A stretch of 64,000 nt of DNA from Taeniopygia guttata (Eukaryota; Chordata; Aves; Passeriformes; Estrildidae): the NCBI RefSeq assembly GCF_048771995.1, contig NC_133063.1:10274063-10338062 (forward strand), in the 5' to 3' direction. The notes beneath the pieces were generated by a model that saw only the letters and a program-made list of their open reading frames with translations, made no database searches and was not told where the DNA came from. The position numbers were made by a program, and so were the translations under genes. Every line of letters starts with the position of its first letter. Positions within the stretch are counted from its first letter, which is position 1. Positions 11,459 through 23,400 of the stretch are shown here, piece after piece.

Positions 11459-14099
11459 CAACAGCAGCCACCCTGGGCTGGTTTGTGAACTCACAGAGTG
11501 CAGGGAACCAGATCTTCCCTACAGCTCAGGCCAAAAAAAGCCTGCAAAGCTCTCCTCTGCTACAAAGCAAGACAAAAAGCCCTCCTAGTCCATAAGCTAC
11601 TGCTCAAGGCATCTAAGAGTAACTCCAAGAACACACTAATCCCCTACAGCCCATCCGGAGAAATTGAGCACTGAGAAGGGAGCGGGATGTGAGGAACCAC
11701 ATCAGTGCTCTTTGGCCACTAATGTTTCTGAGCAAAAACCAGAAGGCTTCTTCCAGTTGGACCTTGCTCAGTTCAGGAAAGCAGCAAACAAGGAGAAGCA
11801 CTACTTCAATTGCATTTAGAGGTTTCTCCTAGCTACAGAGACCAGGTCATGGATCTTTCAGCACTGTTTATTCATTTTACATCACAGCCATGGGTGTGAT
11901 TTCAGCAGGGAAATGCCATGACCACAAATGCAAGAGGGATCTTTCTTTCTGGCTCCCTCTAGCAGAGAGGCCCTGGGACCAAAGCACCACCACCATTTCC
12001 CTCCCAGTTCTGTCCTTCCACAGTATTTTTTAGGCCACGGGGTTGAGATGAGTGGCACGGAAGTGACAGCTCTGACACACAACTGAAACCATCAAGGCCA
12101 GGGTGGCACGTGGGACTGTTTTTCCGCTCCAGCAGAACAGTGCAGCCCAGATTGGTGACACTGATACCAAGTGAGTTCAGCCAAGCCAAAAGGGAGTCCA
12201 GCCAAGCCCAGTGGAGCCCAGCAGGGTGGTAGGAAGAGGCAGTGGAGCGGCAGATCCGATTCCCAGGCGCACGCCCAGCGTGGCAGACTGATGGTAGCGG
12301 CAGTGCCAAACAGAGCTCTGCAGGGAGAGACACCCATCACCATCGCCCCTGCCAGCACCAGTGCTGCAGAGAGGGAGCAGGAAACTGCCACTGCAGGCCC
12401 ACAGCTTCTCCAGGCAGCACCAGCAGCGCCCATCTACCATCAGAATCATTCTTTAAGCCCTCACCATCTTCTCCTTGTTCCGGGGGCCCCATGTGACACT
12501 TCACCTTTGTCAGTTATGGCATTATCTCTTTTGTACAATTTTATTTTTATTGTTGTATAGTGCTGCTTTTTTTTTTTTTTTTCCCTTACTACATTGCAAC
12601 ATTTCTAACATTTCTGGCCTCTCATAGATTGGTTTTTCCGTTGTCCCCCTCCATTGTTGTGGAGTAGGGGAGAGAGGAGAGGCGTTACAAGGACTATCTC
12701 AGGCTGAGGACATAGAAAGAAGGGAAGGTCTTAGAAAGAAAAAGAAACCCTCATGCTGCCTCTTTTGGAAGCAATAAAAGTGCAGGTTTCTTAATATCCA
12801 GCCACAAGTCTTTGGAGTCTGGAGAGCCAAGAAGCACAGGAGCCCAGAAACCTTGTTGTGAGAGGCTAGAGATTGCTGGCTCCAAACTCAGGTGCTTATG
12901 TGGGGAAAGGGGCAGATCAAGCCTTGCTGTGGAGAGGTGATGCTTTGCTCTGTACACCCCACACTCCCAGGCCTGTATCCCAGCCCAGCAGTGACCGCTG
13001 ATTCCTGGCACAGCGGAGGCAATGCCTCACCCCTGTGTCTGGAACCCCTAACCCAGCTCCTAAATGGCCACGTGAGTGGCAGCCCCATGTGGGGGAAGGC
13101 CCCAGGAAAGCCGAAGGGATTTTAACTCAGGCTATGTGGCAACCACATGTCTTTGCCCTACCTCCTCTTAGAATTCTATTAGCTGAACACCATTGGAACC
13201 AGGAATGGCAGATGTGTTGGTTCTTTTCTATATATTTTCTCTCATTCTCTCTTCCTCTTTGTTCTTCCAATTTCATTCTAGCAGATTTTTCAGTAACTTA
13301 AAATCTAACAGGCTTGGAATTTGTTAAGTTGAATACGCTAAGTTAATGCTTGATGGAATGCTTTATGTTGATTGATTCCTGCTCTAAATGTTTTGCCAAA
13401 GTTCTCTGATTTTCACAAGTTGCCAGGGAAGATTTTTGTGTTGTTCCGACCTCTTTTGAGAACATCTTGTCAGTAATTCTCCTGCTTTTCTACATCAGAG
13501 TTCGTGAACAAGTTGAAGTCCTTTTAAAGTGTCTCACTGAGCAACGTTTTAGGGGCCTTACATTTTAACTGGCGCAATGAGCAGGGTATTCTTGAGGTGA
13601 CATGGGCATTTGATCCAGCAGTAACTGCTCATGACATAATAAAGGAGAAATAAATTTTCAGTCAAGGCTGCTATCTTCTGGCAGAAAAGTAATAGACTCT
13701 CATGCAGAAAATGATGTCAACTGCTCTCTACTGACAGACCTGCTAAAAGCTTCTATAGAAAGCTTGTCCAGCCCTGAAGAGAGACGGAGACTGAGAAAAA
13801 CTAGCACTATCCACAGTTACTGGTGGAGAAAAGATGAATTTTGGTGGAAGAAACTTTGAAAATCCCAGTACAGGACCATGCCCAGTATCCATATGCATGG
13901 AGGTTTGACTCAGAGAGCTCTGTGTTGCCAAGCAGCTAGAAAAGGAGCTGAATCAGTTGCCAATCGCCTTGGAGCCTGAAATAATAGCCAGCCTCAGGGC
14001 AGAGCAGGAATTGAATGCTGGGATGAAGCCAGCCCCAGAACCTGAGAAGCCAGTTAAACACGCTGGTTCAAAGCCAAAGAGCTGCAGAGCTGCAGCTGA

Positions 14100-15780
14100 G
14101 CAGTGCTGGGAAAGGCCTGGAACCAGCGTGTTCTAGAAAGTTCCAGAAACCATCTGGCCAATCAACGGCTGTTGATCTGCATGGCCACTCCCAGTCAGTC
14201 CCAGAGTCCTTTACTCTCTATGATAAACTCACCAGAAGTTCCCTGGGTGTCATCCATTGTGGTTTTTCTTCTCCCGAGGCTTCCTGTTGCTCATTGATTG
14301 TCTGATGTGTGGCCACTTCATGGCCCATCCCCTCCAGGACAAGCTCCCACAACTCCCCCTTTTTGGATTTATTGAAAATGAAAGGTATAACAATCATAGT
14401 CAAAATAATAACCTTGTCTTAACTAAAAACAACACAATACTTCATAGACTTGAACTAAACTTGAGAACTAAAATAAACAGGTGAGTTCATACTGCAGAGA
14501 ATAACTAAACAAGAAGTAAATGCAATTTTCATTTCCCCTCACTTCTAAGGGCCCGAGTCCCAGGCATCTCTCTGCCAATTCATTCCCCCTCACTTAACCA
14601 TAGATCAAAAGAGAAGAGAAAATCAAAAGGACTGGCTATGGTACCTGCCCCCGGTGCCCTTCCCCAAACACAAAAGCCAAAAGAAAAGGCTTTAGGGGGG
14701 ACCAGCCTGTGAGGACCTTATGGTGTGGCCAGGCACGGGTCTCCTGTGGGGCACCAGAGTCGCTCCTCCGGCTGTCTGGAGGGTGCCAGCTCTCCTGCCT
14801 AAATAATTAAAAGAACTGGGGTGACTGGCTTCTGAGGGTGGCCTGTATCAGGAATCTCTGAAACGTGAATTACAACAAAAATCGGGGACTGCTAATGCAA
14901 CAGGAAAGCAGGAGCAGGGTTGAGGGCTGTCACAAGGTGGGTTAGGGTAGAATCCGGGGAGGCATGGCCAGTGCCCTCCTGGCATGGGCACGGAAAAGGA
15001 GGGCAGATGGCAGATGGCTGGTGGCTGGCCTGTGCTCTTGAGCAGGTTCCATCTCCAGTCCTGTCTTTCTCAGGAATAGTGGGTTCAGGGGCACGCGACG
15101 GTGAAAACGAAAACTGGGAAAGGAAGTCTGCTAAACATTGTGCAACTAAAATTTCAACTGAAATGACCATCATATATGCCACCAATTGCCACCAAACATC
15201 GCACAGTAAATGATTTTCAACAATCACTATATGATCACTATATATCACTATAATAATGTAACAATGTACATTGAAATGAAAAACCGGAGTCCATGGGAAA
15301 GGTTAAAGGGTAAAGTCTAGAGGACATTCTTCCAGGGCATAGCCCCAAGAAGTCCTCCAGCAGGCCCACAGGCCTCCACAGTGGCTCACGCAGATCCAAA
15401 CTGCACAAGTCTTCACTCCCACATGTTGGCCTTAGTTCCCGTGGCAGAACTTGCCTTCCCACTGGACACTCACCTGTGCCCGAGCCTGTGGAGAAGCCCG
15501 GCTCCCTCCCCCTCTGCCCACAGCAGCACAGACACTCCCAACCTTTCCCAAGAGCTGCAACACAACCACAGCCACAGCAGCATGCCTTGCACTGCCACCA
15601 CTGCTCTGCTCCATTTTGCCCCACTCTGCTCCTCTAGTCACTGCTGCCAGCCTGTCTCTCCACTAGAGGTTGTGGCCTGGAGGCACCAAGGTCAGAAGAC
15701 CTTTGCCCACTTCCAGACCATGCCACAAACCCCATATATGGCTTTTCCCACGTTTAAGAAACACCTGACCATTCAGAAGC
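14100..15780 (-). mobile_element. LTR retroelement fragment (3' internal end plus LTR), minus strand
   Basis: Read on the minus strand, internal sequence leads to a purine tract (AAAAAGGGGGAG) and then an LTR starting TGTGGGAGCTTGTCC at 14351. The same arrangement is present on the plus strand at 41.67-43.6 kb, and part of the internal region recurs at 55.93-56.92 kb. No intact retroviral reading frame was seen. The far end of the LTR (near 14.1 kb) is approximate. The repeat unit R lies at 15495-15780. Confidence 0.7.
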
Positions 15781-15929
15781 AAGGGAAATCTAACACATCT
15801 TGCTTCTCAATCTGGGACACTCAGGAAATCAGATGTTGGCCTCTTCAGGGATCTGCTTGGTAGGCTACCATGGGACAATTCTCTTCTCCTAGAAAGAAGA
15901 GAGGCATAAGAAAGGCAGGTAATATTCAA

Positions 15930-16275
15930 GGACTACCTCCTCCAAGCTCAAGAGTAATGAATCCTGAAAACAGAAAGACAGGCAAAAACTCTGGGAGGCC
16001 TGGATAGATGAACAAGGTCCTGGAAGATCTCAAGTGCAAAAAAGAAGGACACAGAGGGTGGAAGCAAGGATAGGTAGGACCCCGGGATTAGTTAAATATG
16101 GCCACAGACATCAAAGGCAACAAGAAAACCTTCTACAGATATATCCATGATAAAAGGAAGAGCAGGGCAAATGGTCTTCTTTCCTCTCCAGAGGAAAATG
16201 GGAGACCCGGTTTTCCAGGATTTGGACAAGACTGCCGTACTCAAAGAGTATTTTTCCTCAGTACTGGCAAGTACT
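15930..16275 (+). mobile_element. CR1 LINE fragment (ORF2 part), sense on plus strand
   Basis: The stretch has the CR1 ORF2 pattern before the reverse-transcriptase domain: AGGCAAAAACTCTGGGAGGCCTGGATAGATGAACAAGG, then GGTGGAAGCAAGGA, then CATCAAAGGCAACAAGAAAACCTTCTA. It is short, internally deleted and lacks a long open frame, so it is a dead fragment. CR1 is the main LINE family of birds. Confidence 0.75.
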
Positions 16276-18950
16276 CTGTGGCATGATCCATGAAAGTAAG
16301 GTGATGTTTAAAAGGACCCAGGTAAGGAAGGTGATGTTGATAATAAAATCTCATCCGGTTGTTCAAAGACACCAGTCTAGGTGATAGAGAACTCTTACAC
16401 TTTTATTATATAGTCATCTTTACTCTGGCAAGTAGTCCTCTATTTAGTCTCAAACGTGCTGGTTAACAACCCTTACATTCCAATTGCTGCAAAAAACTCC
16501 AATACAGAGTAAGAGGTCAAATATGATAGGTGCACTTTGCCCAGGCAAAGCAAGGTAGGAGAGAAAGAAAGACATCCAAGAGAGAAAGAGAAGAAAGAAG
16601 TTTACCAATCTGTAGTTCCACATTGATACTGCTGCACAGATAGTATGGATCTGGGATAGCTAGACAAAAAGAAAAAGAGGAAAAAGGGCTGCAGGCAGGA
16701 TCAAATTTTTAGAGTTAGCGTCTTTTATGCCTCTTATGCAAACTAAAATTTTTGTGCCAGTTTGTTCACCCATGAGCATCCATATCTCTCTCTAGAAGGT
16801 GAGTCCAGATGGGCGTCTCTAGGTGGAAAGAAAAGCTGGCTTAGAACAGGGCTGTCCCACCTTCACAGGATCTTTCTTCCAATCACAGGTTTTATTTCAC
16901 AACAGTCAGAATGTCTGAGATGTGCCTGGTCCTCACATCTAGCCACAGCAAGCTGCAGAAACAAAGGTCGGACTGGGCAAACTAAGAGAGCAGATCTGAT
17001 TCAAAAGCTTACTTAAGAGATCTGAAGGTGCAAAAGTCCGTGGCACTCGATAAGAAGAATTCATGAATCCTGATGGAACTGCCAGAAGAAGAGACTAAGC
17101 CACCATCATAATATTTGTGAAGTAGTGACAGTCTGGTGAGGATATCACCAACGGGAAAGGAAGAAGCATAAACCCCCCTTTTTAAAAAGAGAACCAAGAG
17201 ACCCACATAACTACACGCCAGCCAGGCTCACTGAGTCTGGCTCTCTTTGGCCACGGGACGGAGGCTGGCCGGCTGGCTGTCCCGCTGGTGGCCGCAGGGC
17301 AGACACGCGAGTGGCCACCCCGAGTCTGTGCCGAGACTGCCGCGGGTGGCGGTGATCGCTGCGGCGTGGGGAGCACAGCAGAGGCACAGCAATGAGAGAA
17401 GGACACTTGTCTGAATCTCCAAAGATGTAATCCCGAAGGAGGGCAGAGCAAGTGACAAATCTGACCCTGAAGGGGCTACTTTTAAAGGGGAGGGGGAACA
17501 CAGGGAGGACACAACCTTTGAGCAATAGGAGGGCATTAGGGGAGGGGTGCAGCGTAAGGGCTCCCCAACAGAAGCCAACACGGGGTGAGAGCAGAACTCA
17601 CAATCCAATTCTGCTTTGAGGAAAGGATGAAAGACAGGGAACACTCCAGAACCAAAGGAGTGTGCTATCTTTGAGAGACAGGGGTAAGACAAGGCAACAA
17701 GGGAGGTATACAGGTGGATTGACATGTGGATTGACATACATTTTGGCAGGGAAAACTGTGGTAAACAACTCAGGACTGAGCCAAATGGGGTGCATAGAAC
17801 CAACCACTACAAACTTCTAACAAGGAATATTAAAACATACTACAGAAGAACAGACTGTAAAATAACAGACTACCACAGCTCACTTCTGCGCCAAGTGGAT
17901 GCAGTGGTCATAAGTGACCGGTTCTGCTGGGATGGAAACCAACCACCAAATCCTTGCTGAATTCAGCAGTGGCAGCAGCAGTGCCTGGATCTGATGCCTA
18001 GCTCTGGGGCTGGGCTGGACAAAGGACACGCATGGCACACCGCCCCTGAAGGATGTGAGTTTGGAAACAACCACCTACCACTGTCTCCTGTTGTTTTGCG
18101 CTAGGGTCACAGCAGCCTGAGGCACTGGGTAGCCCTCAATGCCACCTGGGACTGCAGATGACAGGCCCTGGCCTCTGGGACCAAACACAGGGAGGGAGTC
18201 ACTCTCCAGATGGAGTTTGCAGATGGAAAAGGCTGCCGTGAGCAGGCACCTCAAAAGGCAGACGAATGAGGCCCTCCTGCACTTTATCTGTGCCACGCAG
18301 CTACACAGGCCTGGGTAGACAGCGCAGAGCACAGGGACAACAGAAAGCACAGAAAGAGGGACAAACCCATTCAAGCACAGAGACTTCTCATGATTGCTGA
18401 GCCCCAGACAGCCCCAAGGCTGCCGTCACCCACCAGTCCTTTTCTGCTGACAAAGAGCAGGTCCGGTGGGTGCCTTGCTCTGCTGGCCAGGGTCCTGCCA
18501 GCTCTCTGCTCTCTGCTCTCCTGTGCTGCCAGCAGACGTGCCTACCTTCTTCATTCCACTTGCAGAGCCTCGTACCTACAAGCCATGGCCAGGCGGGAGG
18601 CAGGAGCAGTCACAGAGGAGAGGTGCCGGCTACACCGAGCAGGAACCAAAAGCCTCTGCGTGCACAGCTGAAAGCCTCTATCTCCACAGGATGTTTTGGC
18701 TGCCCTGCTCTTCACTGGGAAATGCAATTGCCTTTTCTTCCTCATCCAGAAGTCCACAGCTGGGCAAAAGCTAGCCAATGGGTAGCATTCCAGAGGCACT
18801 GTAGGTTGGAGCTGGTAACGGAGGGAGACGGTTGCCAAATCCAAACCACACTAGAACGCCACACTTAAGAGGGACTTTCCATCTTTAAGAAAGAATGGCC
18901 AATTCAGAAGTGAACATAGAGCCTTATTCCATGGCTGACAAGGAAGGCAA
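16276..18950. other. Noncoding stretch with LTR-like pieces
   Basis: No gene was recognised. The stretch 16.66-17.0 kb shares short blocks with 43.68-44.02 kb in the same orientation (for example the CACAACAGTCAGAA region), suggesting two copies of one LTR-like element. A small GC-rich patch lies at 17220-17370. Long open frames at 17.2-17.8 kb overlap on the minus strand in several frames and resemble no known protein. Confidence 0.4.
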
Positions 18951-18969
18951 TTGTCCAACTTGAGGGTGT

Positions 18970-20440
18970 GTAGGACTTTTATTGTGACTCCAGCTCCAAG
19001 CTGCCTTTGGAGAAAGCAATCCTGAAGTGGTCCTGGTCATCTCTTCTGCTTTCTCGATTGCTTTGCTGCAAGTTTCCTTTGTTTTCATTTGAAAAGCCTT
19101 CGGAGTGGGGATTTAGATGGTGGGGGCCGATGTGATCTCTAGAAGGAATAACAGAAGTACAGTCATAGAAACAACTGCAGTATGAAACCAGCCCCACAGC
19201 CAATCCATTTCTCTCAAGTGTTTTGTCATTTCCAATGACTGGTGGGAAGCCAGGAGTCTAAAGGGAATCTAGGAAGCCAACTCATCTGCTCACTTTGGCC
19301 AGGCTAGCACACACTCCTTCTTCTGAGTCAGTGGCTAGGTTGCAGCCTCCTGCTGCTCCCAAAACAATCCCTGCTTTTGTCTTCACTCTAGAGGGAAGCT
19401 CAGGCAAAGCCCACCCAGGCCCTGCTGCCCTCAAAAGCAAAAGGAATGCCCCAAGCGCTCCCTGCCTGCATCCTAGCATCACAGTGGCTTCTGGAGGGAG
19501 TCCAAAATTTCTCTTCCAGCACCAAATCACGGAGGAACACGAGCTACAGCTTTTGCTGAGGCACACACACTATAATCCACTGCTGGATCGGACAAAGAAT
19601 GCACAGGACATACTCAGCAGCTTTAGGCACCTCCTCAGCAGCCTGACAGCCAGCCCTCTCCCACAGCTCTAGCCTGGCTCTGCAGAGGACTTCCCGTGAG
19701 ACCTCCCTCCTTCTGAGAGGAAGCTCTGGCTTTCCCATTCTCTTTGGGCCTGCATCACCATGCCTGCCCCCCTCAAACCTGCACTCTGGTAGCCTCTCAC
19801 CACACCGCTCCCTGAAGACACAAAGGTCTCTCCAGCACGGTTTACCAAGGGCCAGCTAAGAGACAGTGCCCCCCAGACAGACAGAGTGCGGAGAAACAGT
19901 GCCCATATGGAGCACAGAGGAGTCCAAAACAACACAGAAACTCTCTTCTCACAGCCTTTGCCTTTTGACTGGCTTTGCTTCAGAACTTTGCTTGTACAGC
20001 TTGCATGCTGGCAACTTCCTGCTTCATCTCCAGCAGCCTGTTCTCCTGCTCCTTCTGTACCTCCACCAGGAAGGTACAGAAGGAGCAGCTGTGTGCCAGC
20101 AGCTGCTGTGCCTCCAAACGCTGCCCTTCCAAGTCCTTATGAGGGGAGGAAGACACTTCCACATGAAGTGCCAGCCAAGCTCCCCAGATAATCAGTGGAA
20201 GCTTCATGCCGTGCACAACCCCACACCTGAAAAGGGCACAGCAGTAGTGACTTTGTGCCCTACAGCAATGCTGTCCTAAGCAGAAAGTCAAAAGCAGGAT
20301 CAGCAGGTGGGAGAATAGGAGATGCCACCTTCCTTTCCTGCTCCCATGGCTGCCCGTTTCCTGGCCCCTCTCCCCTCAGGATTTCTACCTGTTCTCAGAG
20401 GTTCATTTCCCCAAGTGCTGAAGTGCTCCTTGCCATCTCC
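18970..20440 (-). pseudogene. Kinase-less PAK3-like gene fragment
   Basis: In transcript order, 20440-19850 matches the gene C 5' half at 31210-30830, and 19680-19140 matches 29500-29030. The segment at 19130-18970 then resembles the sequence next to the 3' end of these genes (TTTCATTTGAAAAGCCTTCGGAGTGG region, compare 3940-3980). All kinase exons between are missing. One coiled-coil exon (20135-20061, 25 codons) keeps its AG/GT borders. The linker exon equivalent near 19614 keeps its donor, but its sequence is degenerate. AATAAA follows on the minus strand at 18978-18983. This is a partial duplicate with its core deleted, lying within 50 bases of the stop codon of gene C. Confidence 0.65.
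18978..18983 (-). promoter_or_regulatory. Candidate polyadenylation signal 3' of gene C
   Basis: AATAAA on the minus strand. I saw no such hexamer between the gene C stop (20488) and this site, so gene C transcripts may run through the kinase-less fragment and end here. This is inference. Confidence 0.3.
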
Positions 20441-20487
20441 TTTGCTTCCTGCATGATTTTGCTGCAGGGATGACAGCAATCAGGCTG

Positions 20488-23400
20488 TCAGAAGAGGCTT
20501 AAGAGAGGCTCCGCTGACTGGAGAAATGGATGCTGCCCAAAGGGAAAAAGAAACAAACCAAACCAAATTAAAAGAGACAAAGGGAAAAGGAACCATTCTT
20601 TTCCAAACTGAGTTCCTTACAGGGTCAAGCTGCATTCCTCTAGCACCCTGAAATACACTAACATAGGACTGAAGGCACCATCAGCACGTGAGCCTTCATG
20701 CCCAGGATGCTGCTAGCACAGGCAAACATGGCCCACAACTGCACTAGTCCATTGCTCAAGGTGTCATCACTTGCTGGGATTTTTGTCCTGACAGCACTGT
20801 GGGATTGCTGCTTGCTGTCCAAAGGTTTTGTTCCTTACAGGAAACTCAACAGACTTCTTCCAGCTCCTCTTTTCTACAGACATGAGCTATTTGAGTGTCC
20901 AAAAGAGATGTGGGGCATAAGATATTCCTCAGGAGACTCCCAAGAGCTCTGAAAAATATCGATCCCACGTGTTGTTCTCAGGACCACAGCAAACGCGGGT
21001 TTTCAGCAGCAAGCCAGGAGCAAGGAGACAAAGCAGCAAGGCTCAGATGTGCTCAGCTCCAGCGTGCAGGAAGAGTAGGCTCTGCCTTGGCATGGCCCCC
21101 CACCTCCTGTGCTGGCCGGCATCTTCCTTGTCAGCAGGAACAGCCAAGGAAGTGGCCTGGTCCTCGTCTGCCACAAAACCGGGCGGCAAAGCCGCAAGGA
21201 TTCTCATCTACTTGAGCGGGCCAGGCAGCACATGGGTCTGGCACAAATCCTGCTCAGCTGTCCCTGTTTGACTGGCAGAAAGCAGAGGCAGCAAGCTCAA
21301 AGAGTGGGGCAGGAGGGACAGGCTGAGTGCCCTGGGATGCTCACAAGGAGCTCCCCCACAGCCCCCGCCTTCCCACACACCAATCCAGAAGCGCTGGGCA
21401 GGGACGGCTTTCGTCGTGTTCTTCAAGCCCACATCCCTGGCATTGCAATACTTCAGTTCCCTTTGCTAGCAGGTAAACCTGAATACACCACCCAAGAGCA
21501 AAAGAGGGCCACAGAAATGACCAGAAGGAGGGAGCTCTCCTCTGAGGAACAGCTGTGAGAGTTGTGCTGGTTTAGCCTGGAGAAGAGCAAGCCCCAAGGA
21601 GAACTTTCAATATTTGTAGGGGCTTCTAAAAAGGATGGGGACATAGCTTTTAGTAGGGCCAATTGTAAGGGGACAAGGGTGAATAGTTTCAGCTAAAAGA
21701 CACTCCATTCAGATTGGCTCTAAGGAAGAAACTGTTCCCAAGGAGAGTGCTGAAACACTGCCACAGGCTGCCCAGAGAGCTGGGAGGAGCCCCAAGCCCA
21801 GCAACGTTCAAGGTCAGCTTGGATGGGACTATGAGCAGCCTCATCCACTTCAAGATGTCCTTGCCAGTGGCTGATGTTTTGGACTAGATGACATGCACTG
21901 GTCCCTCCTAGCCACAAAGAGTCTTGGATCCTGCTTGGCTTTCATTGGAAAAGCACCCAGAGTAGAGATTATTAGATGGGGGGGCCCATGTGAAGCTCTG
22001 GAGTTTGCCCAAGAAACAAACCCTGACAGGGAACAGCTGCTTGGGCTGCAGCCGCTTTGCCTTGTACCTGCAGAAGTTCCTCGGCAGAGCCTCGCCTGTC
22101 CACATCCATCTGCAGGCAGCAACCCAGAAATTCACACAAGCCAGAGGGCAGCCCGAGCTTGTGCAGATCTGGTACCCCTTGCTTGCCTATCAGGTAGCTA
22201 GCCTGAAGCAAAAGGAAGCACGAGAGTCTACGTGATTCTTCCATATCCTTCAGTGCTCACCTAGAGCCCATCTTTGAAGCTCCAGTCCGCAGTGTCAATT
22301 TCTTTCCTAGCAGAGGTTTAGAGATGAGCCTTCTCTCCCAAAGGATAAAAGGCTCCAGTGCAGCCCCAGCTATTTCAAGCTGCAACAGGTCTTCCCTTGA
22401 CAGCTGATCTGAGCCCCCGGGATGTTTTTAGAAAGAGGGCCTTGGTGGAAGCACTTCAAGTGGTGGGCATGGGATTTTGTCTAATGGACACGGACCAGAA
22501 GGACACCGCTCTCTGAGCGTATTTGCACCTTACCGTGTCACTGTTTTCCCGAATATAAGGAGCCTCTCCTGTGGCCATTTCTATTCCCACGATGCCAAGG
22601 GACCAGGTGTCCACTTTGGGGCCGTAGGGCCCTCTTCTCACCACCTCGGGTGCCATCCACCACGTGGTGCCAACCATCGACCTCCGTTTACTCTGCTCAA
22701 GGCTGAGCAGACCACAGAGGCCAAAATCAGCTGAGGAGAAAAACAAATGCTGCTTCAAGTAGGAAACCAAGGAAAAGGCTTTCTCAGGACGCCTACGTCT
22801 CAGAATGCAGTGCTGATTCCAGCTGGAAAAGCAGCTGGGCTCTCTTTCCTCAGGGCTGCAGCCAAGGACGTGGGCATTTGTCCACTTAGTTACCCCTCAC
22901 GATTCCCACCGTGCCTTTTCCTCACTCACCGCAACTTTTACGCTGAAACTCCCTCCTTTTGGAAGGAACGCACACACAAACCAGAGTTACTCTTGCTACC
23001 TTGTTGCTCTCTAGACCACTCAGCACCTTACAGCTGCGCCCTGGGCTTGCAGAGCGCTCCCTGCCCTCTCCCCGGCACCACTGCTGGGCACCCGCAGCCG
23101 CTCCAAAGCAGCCCCACACCGCCTGCCCGGAGCGCTGCGCCTGACCGAGAATACCCACCCAGCTTGACGGAGCCATCCCGGCCCAGCAGGATGTTTCCAC
23201 TTTTGATGTCTCTGTGGATCACCTGGTTGGCATGCAGGAAAGCCAGGCCTTGCAGGCACTGGGAGAGAAAAAAAGAAACAGGAGGCCAAAAGTGAGCCTG
23301 ATCGGATTTCGCCACACACAAAAGGAGTCTGCTCCTGAAGATTCACCGATCTCAAAGGAGCGTGAGCGCTGGCAAGAGGAAGAGCTTGCTGCTGCCACAC

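Larger units (their letters stand above)
11290..14100. other. Gene A upstream region and unassigned noncoding sequence
   Basis: The stretch 11290-11620 resembles the 5' region of gene C (39.9-40.35 kb) and is presumed promoter or 5' UTR. Beyond it I see a 16-base poly-T run near 12571 and no convincing exon. Open frames at 12.1-12.5 kb overlap on both strands, which points to composition rather than coding. Nothing recognisable was found at 12.6-14.1 kb. Confidence 0.5.

Noticed and set aside
17182..17807. Overlapping minus-strand frames of up to 191 codons
   Set aside because: Several frames are open at once and there are no splice signals or homology; probably composition in an LTR-like stretch.
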